Source: Streptomyces sp. CB09001 (lineage in GTDB: Bacteria > Actinomycetota > Actinomycetes > Streptomycetales > Streptomycetaceae). Taken from it: a DNA stretch of 64,000 bases. The stretch is from assembly GCF_003369795.1 (NCBI RefSeq), contig NZ_CP026730.1, forward strand, positions 7,183,001 to 7,247,000, written 5' to 3'. Numbering within the stretch: position 1 is the first letter of the stretch; each line of letters starts with the position of its first letter. The position numbers were made by a program, and so were the translations under genes. Shown piece by piece: positions 1 to 7,700 of the stretch. The notes under the pieces are model-generated. The model made no database searches. It was given only the letters and a program-made list of their open reading frames with translations, and was not told the origin of the DNA.

Positions 1-141
1 CCGCACATCATGAAGGACCAGGGCAAGAAGGCCATCAAGGCGGCGCTGCACGACCCGGAGCTGACCGGGATCGCCACCAAGGGCGTACGCCAGAAGCTCA
101 CCGAGTACGCCGGGCACCTCCCCGGCCGGGGCAGGAAGTGA
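1..141 (+). CDS. C-terminal end of an unidentified protein
   Basis: Frame 1 is open from the left edge to TGA at 139-141 and gives the last 46 residues of a protein. The tail is basic, ending in GRGRK, with an amphipathic Lys/Ala-rich stretch near residues 5-15. I do not recognise the family from so short a piece. The following gene starts at GTG inside the stop (GTGA, 138-141), so the two are probably one operon with coupled translation. Confidence 0.7.
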   Translation, partial: PHIMKDQGKKAIKAALHDPELTGIATKGVRQKLTEYAGHLPGRGRK

Positions 142-1181
142 GCGGCACCCGGCACCGGGGGACGAAGGGCACCGAGGTCGTCGTCGTCACCGGCGCGACC
201 GGCGGCGTCGGCCGGGCCACCGCCCGGGCCTTCGGCGCCCGCGGGGCCGCGGTGGCCCTGCTCGCGCGGGGCGAGTACGCCCTTCGGCGGGCGGCCGAGG
301 AGGTCGAGAAGGCAGGCGGGCGGGCGCTGCCGCTGGTCGTGGACGTCGCCGACGCGGCGGCCGTGGACGAGGCGGCCGGCCGGGTCGAGGAGGAACTCGG
401 CCCGATCGACGTCTGGGTGAACGCCGCGTTCTCGACCGTCTTCGCGCCCGTGCCGGAGATCCGGCCCGAGGAGCTGAGGCGGGCCACCGAGGTCACCTAC
501 TTCGGCTTCGTCCACGGCACCCAGGCAGCCCTGCGGCGCATGACGCCGCGCGACCGAGGCACCATCGTCCAGGTCGGCTCGGCCCTGGCCGAACGCAGCG
601 TCCCCCTCCAGGCCGTCTACTGCGGGGCCAAGCACGCCATCCAGGGGTTCACCGAGTCGCTGCGCTGCGAGCTGCTGCACGACCGCAGCGGGGTGCGGGT
701 GACGATGGTGCAGATGCCCGGGCTCAACACGCCCCAGTTCAGCTGGGTCCTCACCCGGCTGCCCCGCCATCCCCGCCCGGTGGCCCCCGTCTACCAGCCC
801 GAGGTGGCCGCCCGTGCCGTGCTGCACGCCGCGGACCATCCCGAGCGGCGCGTGTACTGGGTCGGGGGCTCCACCGTCGCCACCCTGCTGGGCCAGAAGT
901 TCGCCCCGGGCCTTCTCGACCGCTACCTGGCCCGCACCGGCTACGACGGGCAGCAGACGGACGAGCCCGTCGACCCGTCGCGGCCCGTCAACCTCTGGAA
1001 GCCGCCGGACGACACCGCCCCCGACGACTACGGCGCACACGGGATCTTCGACGACGAGGCCCATCCGCGCAGCGTCCAGTTCTGGATATCCCGCAACCGC
1101 CGGCCGCTGGCCCTGGCCACGGCCGCGACCGGGGCGGTCGCCGCGGCCCTGGCCGGGGGCCTGCGCCGGCGCGCCTGCTGA
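138..1181 (+). CDS. SDR family oxidoreductase
   Basis: Short-chain dehydrogenase/reductase of 347 aa, longer than the usual 250-300. The Rossmann motif TGATGGVG lies near residues 19-26, an NAA motif near residue 95 and the catalytic YxxxK (YCGAK) near residue 160. The last 100 residues are not part of the core fold and end in a hydrophobic segment (LALATAATGAVAAALAGGL) followed by RRRAC, suggesting a C-terminal membrane tail. It starts with GTG overlapping the previous stop codon. This resembles the large actinobacterial SDRs annotated only as oxidoreductases; the substrate is unknown. Confidence 0.85.
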   Translation: MSGTRHRGTKGTEVVVVTGATGGVGRATARAFGARGAAVALLARGEYALRRAAEEVEKAGGRALPLVVDVADAAAVDEAAGRVEEELGPIDVWVNAAFSTVFAPVPEIRPEELRRATEVTYFGFVHGTQAALRRMTPRDRGTIVQVGSALAERSVPLQAVYCGAKHAIQGFTESLRCELLHDRSGVRVTMVQMPGLNTPQFSWVLTRLPRHPRPVAPVYQPEVAARAVLHAADHPERRVYWVGGSTVATLLGQKFAPGLLDRYLARTGYDGQQTDEPVDPSRPVNLWKPPDDTAPDDYGAHGIFDDEAHPRSVQFWISRNRRPLALATAATGAVAAALAGGLRRRAC

Positions 1182-1184
1182 CCG

Positions 1185-1991
1185 TCAGTCCGGCGGTCTT
1201 CGGTCGATGTTCCGCGCCCACCAGTGGTGCTCGCAGAACCAGTGCCCGACCATCGCGCCGCCGAAGACGACGAACCCGACGCCGATCAGCCAGGACTCCA
1301 CCACCAGCACGATGCCGACCGCGCCGTAGCTGAACGCGTTGTCGAGGATCAGCGGCGTGAAGAAGAGGTACGAGAAGCCGCGCAGGCCGATCAGCCCCAC
1401 CATCGTGGCGAACGCCCCCGGCAGCAGGTCGCGCCAGCGGACCTGGCCGCCCAGCAGGAAGTGCTGGCCCCACCAGAAGAACAGCATGCCGCTGGCGGTC
1501 GACAGCGCGATCCGCGCCGTACCGTGCAGCGCGGTCCGCGTCTGCACCTCCTGGTAGAGGTAGGCGGTCAGCAGGACCACCCAGGTCATCTGGCGCCAGA
1601 TGCGGTGCCACGGGCCCGAGGGCAGTTCCCAGATGCGCTCGTAACCGTTCTGGACGCTCGCCGCGAAGGACACGCCGAACACGCCGAGCAGGATTCCGCC
1701 CCACACGCTCGTGGTGCCGACGACCTTGGTCGGCGGGCTGATGATGTCGGTCAGCACCTTGGCCGACCGCCCGGACAGGCCCATGCCGTCGGCCAGCCAC
1801 GAGGCGAAGCCCCCACGCCCCAGCGGGTCGGCCGCCGCCACCACGATCAGCAGCGGTGCCAGCGTGACCAGGGCGAGGGTGGCGAAGCCCATGGCCCTGT
1901 GCATCAGCTCCAGGTCCCGGCCGCGCCGGACCAGGGCGGACGCGGCCAGCCAGTCCCACACACGGTGGAACGGCCGCCACAACCGGTTCAC
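1185..1991 (-). CDS. YihY/virulence factor BrkB family membrane protein
   Basis: Integral membrane protein of 268 aa with about six hydrophobic segments and the family pattern of an N-terminal LALVTLAPLLIVV helix and a late GxLxxxLW-like region (DLLPGAFATMVGLIGL). I chose GTG at 1991 because GGAG lies 6 bases upstream; the frame is open further, but that part is not protein-like. The family was once called ribonuclease BN, but its members are membrane proteins of unsettled function. It converges on the SDR gene with three bases between the stops. Confidence 0.8.
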   Translation of the reverse strand: MNRLWRPFHRVWDWLAASALVRRGRDLELMHRAMGFATLALVTLAPLLIVVAAADPLGRGGFASWLADGMGLSGRSAKVLTDIISPPTKVVGTTSVWGGILLGVFGVSFAASVQNGYERIWELPSGPWHRIWRQMTWVVLLTAYLYQEVQTRTALHGTARIALSTASGMLFFWWGQHFLLGGQVRWRDLLPGAFATMVGLIGLRGFSYLFFTPLILDNAFSYGAVGIVLVVESWLIGVGFVVFGGAMVGHWFCEHHWWARNIDRRPPD

Positions 1992-2143
1992 GGGTGCTCC
2001 TCGGGCGTCCTTTCGATGGCTCGCGACGGGGAACTGAGTGACCCGGCCCGCACCCGGACAAACGTCGGTTGACCCGGACGGCCCGCGCATGGACCGGACG
2101 GAGTGGGGAACCGGCCCCGGTACGCGAAGGCGAGGAGTGCGCG

Positions 2144-3301
2144 ATGGCGTCGCTGACCGGCCCGGACGCACGGGTACTGGACGAGTGCGTGGTCGACGCG
2201 GTCGACGTGCACGCCTTCGAGGTGCCCACCGACGGTCCCGGGGGCCGAGAGCAGGACGGCACCCTGGAGTGGGACGCCACGACCCTGGTCCTGGTGCGCG
2301 TGCACGCCGGCGGCCGCACCGGCCTCGGATACACCTACGGGGACGTGTCGGCGGCGTCCTTCGTGCGGTCCGTGCTCGCGCCCGTCGTCGAGGGCCGGCC
2401 GGTCTCCTCGCCGCCCGCGCTGTGGGAGCGGATGGGGGCGCGGATGCGCTACGCCGGCCGTCCGGGCGTGGGGGCGATGGCCCTGTCCGCCGTCGACGTG
2501 GCGCTGTGGGACCTCAAGGCACGGCTGCTGGGTCTGCCGCTGGTCCACCTCCTGCCGGCCCACCACGACCGGGTGCCCGTCTACGGCAGCGGCGGCTTCA
2601 CCAACTACCCCCTGGACCGCCTCACCGACCAGCTCGCCGGATGGGTTCAGGAGGGCATCAGGCGCGTGAAGCTGAAGACCTCGCGGGACCCGGAGGCCGA
2701 CCCGCGGCGCCTGAGGGCCGTACGCCGGGCGGTCGGCGACGGGCCCGAGCTGTTCACCGACGCCAACGGGGCGCTCGGCCGCAAGGAGGCCCTGTACTGG
2801 GCGCACCGGTTCCACGACGAGTGGGACGTGCGCTGGTTCGAGGAGCCGGTCGCCTCCGCCGACCTGGAAGGGCTGCGGATGCTGCGCGAGCGGGGCCCGG
2901 CGAGGCTGGAGATCACCGCGGGCGAGTACGCCTTCACCGCGCAGGACTTCGCCAACCTCACCGAGGGACCGGCCGTCGACTGCCTCCAGGCCGACGTCAC
3001 CCGGTGCGGCGGCGTCACGGGTGTGCTGGAGGTCGCGGGGCTGTCCGCCGCCCGGCACCTCGACCTGTCCGCGCACTGCGCGCCCGCGGTGTCCGCCCAC
3101 GCCTTCTGCGCCGTGCGCCGGCTGCGGCACCTGGAGTACTTCCACGACCACGTGCGCGTCGAGCGGCTGCTGTTCGACGGCGCCCCGTCGCCCGAGGGCG
3201 GGGCCCTGCGGCCCGACATTTCGCGGCCCGGCCTCGGCCTGGAAGTGAGGTGGGCCGACGCGGAGCCGTACCGGGTGCACGGGGTACGGCCGCCGCGCTG
3301 A
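2144..3301 (+). CDS. Mandelate racemase/muconate lactonizing enzyme family protein
   Basis: Enolase-superfamily enzyme of 385 aa. After an N-terminal capping domain, the barrel carries the mandelate-racemase-subgroup signature: K176-x-K178, metal ligands D206, E233/E234 and E261, and the D284/H311 region of the His-Asp dyad (LSAHCAP). These enzymes abstract a proton alpha to a carboxylate, usually as sugar-acid dehydratases or racemases. GAGGAG 7 bases before the ATG sets the start. It is divergent from the YihY gene. The exact acid substrate cannot be told from sequence; mandelate is possible only because a benzoylformate decarboxylase lies 20 kb away. Confidence 0.85.
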   Translation: MASLTGPDARVLDECVVDAVDVHAFEVPTDGPGGREQDGTLEWDATTLVLVRVHAGGRTGLGYTYGDVSAASFVRSVLAPVVEGRPVSSPPALWERMGARMRYAGRPGVGAMALSAVDVALWDLKARLLGLPLVHLLPAHHDRVPVYGSGGFTNYPLDRLTDQLAGWVQEGIRRVKLKTSRDPEADPRRLRAVRRAVGDGPELFTDANGALGRKEALYWAHRFHDEWDVRWFEEPVASADLEGLRMLRERGPARLEITAGEYAFTAQDFANLTEGPAVDCLQADVTRCGGVTGVLEVAGLSAARHLDLSAHCAPAVSAHAFCAVRRLRHLEYFHDHVRVERLLFDGAPSPEGGALRPDISRPGLGLEVRWADAEPYRVHGVRPPR

Positions 3302-3330
3302 CCTCGGCGATCCCACGCCGGGGATCGTCG

Positions 3331-3370
3331 ACGTCAGGGCCCGCCGACGTCAGGGCCCGCCGACGTCAGG
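3331..3370. repeat. 16-bp tandem repeat, 2.5 copies
   Basis: The unit acgtcagggcccgccg occurs at 3331-3346 and 3347-3362, with a partial third copy at 3363-3370. It lies just after the enolase-superfamily stop codon, runs into the 3' end of the converging hypothetical gene, and probably reflects slippage. Confidence 0.8.
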
Positions 3371-3770
3371 GGTCGCTGCGCTGCTGGGCCTCCCGCATGC
3401 GCTCGTTGTGCCAGGCGACGGCCGCACGGATCTGGGGCTCCTGGAGGCCCGTCCGGCAGCCGAGCTGGTCCATGGAGAGGGCCGGCGGGCCGGTGGTCAG
3501 CGCCCGGGTCAGCTTGGCCGCCCACAGCTCCTCGTCCACGAAGGGCCGGTGCGCGTACCCGTCCTTGATCACGTCGAAGTGGTCGTCCGAGCACGCGGTG
3601 ATGAGCCGCAGCCCGTCGAACCACTCGTTGGTGGCGTGCACCGCGGACGAGTCCGGTACGTAGCCCGTCACGGACTCGTCCTCGGGGAAGACCCTGGCGC
3701 ACAGGTCGCACAGCTCCATGGGGACCGGCTTGGCGGCCCGGCGGTCCTTCCTGCCCTTGCGCTTCCACAT
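3366..3770 (-). CDS. Hypothetical protein with CxxC motif
   Basis: A 134-aa protein I do not recognise beyond its likely conservation in Streptomyces. It starts with a very basic stretch (MWKRKGRKDRR) and has CDLC at residues 21-24, then a further Cys in TACSDDHF, which could bind a metal. The C-terminal half is helical. GGGAG stands 5-6 bases before the ATG. It converges with the enolase-superfamily gene and lies downstream of the conservon operon, separated from it by a terminator. Confidence 0.65.
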   Translation of the reverse strand: MWKRKGRKDRRAAKPVPMELCDLCARVFPEDESVTGYVPDSSAVHATNEWFDGLRLITACSDDHFDVIKDGYAHRPFVDEELWAAKLTRALTTGPPALSMDQLGCRTGLQEPQIRAAVAWHNERMREAQQRSDP

Positions 3771-3808
3771 GGCGACTCCCGGGGATCGGTGTCCGGAATG
3801 CCGGAGTT

Positions 3809-3841
3809 ACCCGCGGGGCGGGATGCAAACGCCCCGCGGGT
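3809..3841 (-). terminator. Hairpin terminator after the first conservon
   Basis: Perfect 12-bp arms, ACCCGCGGGGCG and CGCCCCGCGGGT, around a 9-base loop, 28 bases past the stop of the CYP154-like gene. It has no clear U tract, as is usual for Streptomyces terminators. Confidence 0.75.
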
Positions 3842-3868
3842 GGGGGACCGGGCCGCGGCCGGGCGGGG

Positions 3869-5092
3869 TCAGGCCAGCCTGACCGGCAGTTCGAAGAGGT
3901 CGTTCTGGGTGACCACCGGCTTGTTACGCAGCTCCGTGGCCGGCACCGCCAGGTCCAGGTGCGGGAAGCGGGCGTACAGGGCCGGGAGCGCCACGCCCGC
4001 CTCCATCCGGGACAGGGCCGCACCGGGGCACACGTGCGGGCCGTGGCCGAAGGAGATGTGCCGGTTCCCGGACGTGCGGGTGATGTCGAACCGGTCCGCC
4101 GTCGGACCGTGTGCCCCCTCGTCGCGACCCAGCGCGCCGTACGAGACGATGAGCGCGTCCCCGGCGGGTATCACCCGGTCGCCGACCGGGACGTCCTCGG
4201 CCGCGAACCGGATCAGGACGTGCGAGGTCGGCGTCGAGAAGCGCAGCGTCTCCTCGATCACCGCGGACCACTCCTCCTTGCCGGAGAGCACCAGGTCCCG
4301 CTGGTCGGGGTGGGTGGACAGGTTGACCACGGCGTTCACGACGAGCGAGATCGTCGTCTCGTGTCCGGCGGCCACCATCAGCTGGAGGGTGGAGACGATC
4401 TCCGCGTCGGTGAGGCGGTCGCCGTCCTCGGACGCCTGGATCAGGGCACTCGTCAGGTCGTCCCCGGGGTTCGCGCGCTTCGCGGCGACCGTGTCGGCCA
4501 TGATCGAGGCCAGTTCGGTGAGGGTCGCCACGACCTCCTCGGGCGGGGTCTGCGTCGAGAAGAACTTCTCGAACAGCTCCTTCAGGCGCGGCAGCCGCGC
4601 CTCCTCGATGCCCATCAGGTCGGCGATGACGTACATCGGCAGCGGATAGGCGAAGGCGGCCTTGAGGTCGACGACGCCGCCGTCCGCGGGCAGCTCGTCG
4701 AGCAGCCGGTCGGTCAGCTCGGTGATCCGCCCGCGCATGTGCTCCACCCGGCGGACCGTGAGCGCCTGCGCCACCAGGGTGCGCAGCCGGCGGTGCTCGG
4801 CGCCGTCCACGGTGAGCATCGAGCGGCCCGGGTTGGCCAGCCCGATGAGCGGCCAGTCGGCGGGGATCTCGCCGCGCCGCCAGGCGCCCCACACGTTGAT
4901 GTCCTTGACCAGCCGGGGGTCCGTGAGCAGGGCCTTGGCCTCCGCGTGGTGCGTGACCGCCCACACGGGCACGCCGCCCGGCAGCTCCACGGCGGCGAGC
5001 GGTCCGGCCGCGCGCAGCCGGGCACTCTCGCCGTCCAGGTCGGTGACGAACGGGTCCAGCGGGATCCGGGCTTCTTCGGTGCCGGTCGTCAT
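3869..5092 (-). CDS. Cytochrome P450, CYP154-like (conservon-associated)
   Basis: A 407-aa P450 with all canonical motifs: I-helix AGHETT at 242-247, K-helix ExxR at E281-R284 (EETLR), and the haem loop FGHGPHVCPG with ligand C355. It should be a functional haem monooxygenase that needs ferredoxin and a reductase, neither encoded nearby. Its ATG overlaps the stop of the preceding P450 gene by ATGA, making it the last gene of the first conservon operon. In S. coelicolor, CYP154 and CYP157 members occur as adjacent pairs downstream of conservons, and the same pairing is seen here. The substrate is unknown. Confidence 0.9.
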   Translation of the reverse strand: MTTGTEEARIPLDPFVTDLDGESARLRAAGPLAAVELPGGVPVWAVTHHAEAKALLTDPRLVKDINVWGAWRRGEIPADWPLIGLANPGRSMLTVDGAEHRRLRTLVAQALTVRRVEHMRGRITELTDRLLDELPADGGVVDLKAAFAYPLPMYVIADLMGIEEARLPRLKELFEKFFSTQTPPEEVVATLTELASIMADTVAAKRANPGDDLTSALIQASEDGDRLTDAEIVSTLQLMVAAGHETTISLVVNAVVNLSTHPDQRDLVLSGKEEWSAVIEETLRFSTPTSHVLIRFAAEDVPVGDRVIPAGDALIVSYGALGRDEGAHGPTADRFDITRTSGNRHISFGHGPHVCPGAALSRMEAGVALPALYARFPHLDLAVPATELRNKPVVTQNDLFELPVRLA

Positions 5093-6330
5093 GCTGACGT
5101 GCCTCCCAGGGCAGTGGTCGGGGTGAACCGCACGGGCAACTCGGTCAGCCCCCGCAGCCAGGGCGAGGGGCGACGGGTGAGGGACCCGGCGGGCACCGCC
5201 AGGTCGATGTCCGGCAGCCGGTCGAGCACGACCTCGATGCCGGTGCGCGCGATCACCTCGGCGACCTCCTGCGCGGGGAACGGGCAGCGGTGCTCGCCGT
5301 GGCCGAAGGAGAAGTGCGCGTTGTTGCCGCCGGTGAGCGCGGAACCGTCGGTGCGGACCTGCGGGTCGGAGTTGGCGCCCTGCAGCCCGAGCAGCACCAG
5401 GTCGCCGGCCCGGATGCGGCGCCCGCCGAGCTGGGTGTCCCGGGCGGCCCAGCGGCCGGCCACGTTCTGCGTGGGCGTGTCCTCCCACAGCACCTCGTTC
5501 ATGGCCTCGGCGACACTGTTGCGCCCGCCGAAGAGGGAGGCGGCGAAGCGGTCGTCGGTCAGCATCAGGCGCAGCGAGTTGCCGATCCAGTCCGCCGTCG
5601 GCTGGTGGCCCGCGGCCATCATCACCATCAGGTCCTGGGCGATTTCCTCCTCGGTGAAGCCGCTCTCGTCGGCCAGCATCCGGGAGGCGACGTCGTCGGC
5701 GGGCGCCGCCTTCCGGTCCGCCAGCAGCCGCGCCATCGAGGTGGCGAGGTGCGTCTGGCCCGCCAGGGCCCGCTCCCTGCCGTCGATCATGTCGTTGAGC
5801 GCGGTGACCAGTGCCGGACCCTGCTCGTCGGGGAACCCGTACAGGCGGGCCAGGACCCGGACCGGCAGCAGCATCGCGTAGTCGCCGACGAGGTCGGCGG
5901 CGCCCTTCGCGCACAGCCGGTCGACGAGTTCGTCGGCGAACCGTTCGGCGTGACCGCGCAGGAGGTGCGGGTCGACGGCCTCCAGCGCGTCACTGATCAT
6001 CGCGGCGCGCTCGCGGTGCCGCTCGCCGACCGTGTACAGGATCGACGGCTGCTTGCGGCCGATCATCGGCAGCAGCGGCCAGTCGTCCGGGATGTTCTCC
6101 CACTGGTTCCACAGGTCCGAGTCCCGGCTGAACAGCACCGGGTCGCCGGTCACCTGGTGCAGCTCGCGGTACCCGAGCACCAGCCAGGCCGGTACGTCGC
6201 CGTCCAGCACCACCGGCGTGACGGCACCGTGCTCGCGCCGCATCTGCCGGTACAGCAGGGCGGGTTCGGTCTGGAAACGGGGGCCGGCGAGCGGTACGGC
6301 GCCCGGGGCGTCGTGGGCGTCGGTGCTCAC
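5089..6330 (-). CDS. cvnE: CYP157-like cytochrome P450 lacking ExxR (conservon cvnE)
   Basis: A 413-aa P450-fold protein. The haem loop is intact (SFGHGEHRCP, ligand C349), but the otherwise universal K-helix ExxR reads E279-V-L-W282. The I-helix oxygen-activation motif reads AGHQPT (240-245), with the acid replaced by Gln and the Thr by Pro. Loss of ExxR is a known trait of the CYP157 family. GTG at 6330 is chosen because AGGAG stands 5 bases upstream and because the codon overlaps the cvnD stop (GTGA). The role is unknown; these features argue against ordinary monooxygenation and leave haem sensing or a dehydratase/isomerase activity open. Confidence 0.9.
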   Translation of the reverse strand: MSTDAHDAPGAVPLAGPRFQTEPALLYRQMRREHGAVTPVVLDGDVPAWLVLGYRELHQVTGDPVLFSRDSDLWNQWENIPDDWPLLPMIGRKQPSILYTVGERHRERAAMISDALEAVDPHLLRGHAERFADELVDRLCAKGAADLVGDYAMLLPVRVLARLYGFPDEQGPALVTALNDMIDGRERALAGQTHLATSMARLLADRKAAPADDVASRMLADESGFTEEEIAQDLMVMMAAGHQPTADWIGNSLRLMLTDDRFAASLFGGRNSVAEAMNEVLWEDTPTQNVAGRWAARDTQLGGRRIRAGDLVLLGLQGANSDPQVRTDGSALTGGNNAHFSFGHGEHRCPFPAQEVAEVIARTGIEVVLDRLPDIDLAVPAGSLTRRPSPWLRGLTELPVRFTPTTALGGTSA

Positions 6331-6968
6331 GCGAACTCCTGTCGGGGCCGGGCGGAGGGACCGGCGTAGTGGGCCTGGAGATGCTCGACCAGCGTGATCA
6401 GCACCTGCTTGCTGGACTCCCGGGACCTGGCGTCGCAGGAGACCAGCGGCACCCGCGGATCCAGGTCGAGGGCCTCGCGGACCGCCTCGGGCGGATGCTT
6501 CGGGCCGCCGAAGTCGTTGCAGGCCACGATGAACGGCGTGCCGTGGTGCTCCAGGCGGTCGATCGCGTACCAGGAGTCGTCGATGCGCCGGGTGTCCACG
6601 AGGACCACCGCGCCGAGCGTGCCCGAAAACAGCCGGTCCCACAGGAACCAGAACCGCTCCTGGCCGGGCGCGCCGAACAGGTACAGCACGTTGCGCGCGT
6701 CGAGGCTGATGCGGCCGAAGTCGAAGGCGACGGTCGTCGCGGACTTGCCGCGCACCTCGCTGATGTCGTCGACCGTCTCGCCGGCCTGCGTCATCGTCTC
6801 CTCGGTGCTGAGGGGACGTATCTCGCTGACCGAACGGACCATGGTCGTCTTGCCGACGCCGAAGCCGCCCACGACCACGATCTTCAGACCGTTGTCGGCG
6901 GCCGCGCCCAGCGGGGTGCGGTCCGGGGCGCTCGCCGGGGTACGGGCGTCAGAGATTGCGGAGTCCAA
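6327..6968 (-). CDS. cvnD: Conservon GTP-binding protein CvnD
   Basis: Ras-like small GTPase of 213 aa. The P-loop is GGFGVGKTT (about residues 34-42), the switch region carries STEETMTQAGE, the G3-like motif is FGAPGQERF, and the ACNDFGG region stands where NKxD lies in other GTPases. In conservons, CvnD works with the sensor-kinase-like CvnA, roadblock protein CvnB and CvnC in a membrane-associated complex likened to a eukaryotic G-protein system. It starts at TTG, 20 bases inside cvnC; no ATG or GTG in frame precedes the P-loop. Confidence 0.92.
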   Translation of the reverse strand: MDSAISDARTPASAPDRTPLGAAADNGLKIVVVGGFGVGKTTMVRSVSEIRPLSTEETMTQAGETVDDISEVRGKSATTVAFDFGRISLDARNVLYLFGAPGQERFWFLWDRLFSGTLGAVVLVDTRRIDDSWYAIDRLEHHGTPFIVACNDFGGPKHPPEAVREALDLDPRVPLVSCDARSRESSKQVLITLVEHLQAHYAGPSARPRQEFA

Positions 6969-7296
6969 CGAGCACCTGCTCCAGGATGTCGGGATCGGGG
7001 ACGGCTGCCGTGTACGGGTGGCGTGCGCTCACCCGGCCGGCGGCGTGCAGGTCGGAGAGCAGGATCTTGGTGATGCTCACCGGAAGCCGCAGCTCGGCGG
7101 CGATCTCCACGACGGCCGTGGGGGCCTCGGTCAGCCGAAGGATCGCCGTGTGCTCGGACTGCATTCCGGGCGTCGGCGCGCACTCGGCGACCACGAGGGT
7201 GACCAGGTCGAAGGGGTTGTCGGGGCCCGAGCTGCTGCGTCCCTGGGTGACGGTGTACAGCCGGTCGGGCGCGTCGTCCCTGCCGGGGCGGCTCAT
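6949..7296 (-). CDS. cvnC: Conservon protein CvnC (DUF742)
   Basis: A 115-aa DUF742 protein. It has the typical opening RLYTVTQGRS, then a winged-helix-like part with the pattern VEIAAELRLPVSITKILLSDL and the terminal DPDILEQVLVGL motif. The start is ATG, overlapping the cvnB stop (ATGA). DUF742 proteins bridge CvnB and CvnD in the conservon complex; the helix-turn-helix-like part may serve protein contacts rather than DNA binding. Confidence 0.92.
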   Translation of the reverse strand: MSRPGRDDAPDRLYTVTQGRSSSGPDNPFDLVTLVVAECAPTPGMQSEHTAILRLTEAPTAVVEIAAELRLPVSITKILLSDLHAAGRVSARHPYTAAVPDPDILEQVLVGLRNL

Positions 7297-7700
7297 GAGG
7301 TGCGCGGCCGCGCGGTGAGGTGCTCGCCGAGCTGCTCGATGAGTTCGCTCATGTGGTGTCCGACGAGTCCCGCGTCCGCGTCCTCGGAGGTGACCACGGC
7401 GAGGTGCGCGCCCTCGCCGGCCTCCACGATGAACAGGATCCCGCCGTAGAACTCGGTCATCGCCGAACGCACCCCGCCACTGCCGTCGCCGAACTCCACG
7501 GAGGCACCGTGGGACAACGACTGGATGCCGGCGGCGATGGCGGCCAGTTGGTCGGCCTGGTCGACGGAGAGTTCCGGGGTGCGGCACAGCTTGAGTCCGT
7601 CGCGGGAGAGGACGAGCGCGTGCCGCGCGCCCGGCGTGCGCTCCAGGAGGCCCTCGATGAGCCAGGTGAGCTTCTCGTCGGCGGTGGTCGAGCCGGTCAT
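7293..7700 (-). CDS. cvnB: Conservon roadblock/LC7 protein CvnB
   Basis: A 135-aa roadblock/LC7-domain protein with the characteristic HALVLSRDGLKL strand-helix start, the IAAGIQSLSHGAS helix and the ILFIVEAGEGAHLAVVTSEDADAGLV core. Members of this family act as GTPase partners, here presumably for CvnD. It overlaps cvnA upstream (TCAT on the plus strand) and cvnC downstream, each by four bases. Confidence 0.92.
   Translation of the reverse strand: MTGSTTADEKLTWLIEGLLERTPGARHALVLSRDGLKLCRTPELSVDQADQLAAIAAGIQSLSHGASVEFGDGSGGVRSAMTEFYGGILFIVEAGEGAHLAVVTSEDADAGLVGHHMSELIEQLGEHLTARPRTS

Noticed and set aside
988..2334. Long minus-strand frames over the YihY and enolase-superfamily genes
   Set aside because: Arg/Pro/Ala-rich translations with no domain, opposite or out of frame with clear genes.
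2144..3301. Calling the enolase-superfamily gene a true mandelate racemase
   Set aside because: The catalytic set is shared by many acid-sugar dehydratases, and the benzoylformate genes are 20 kb away in another operon.
3869..5914. A 681-codon open frame that looks like a P450 with a long N-terminal extension
   Set aside because: The extension is the wrong frame of the upstream P450 gene, kept open by high GC; the ATG at 5092 and the ATGA overlap define the true gene.
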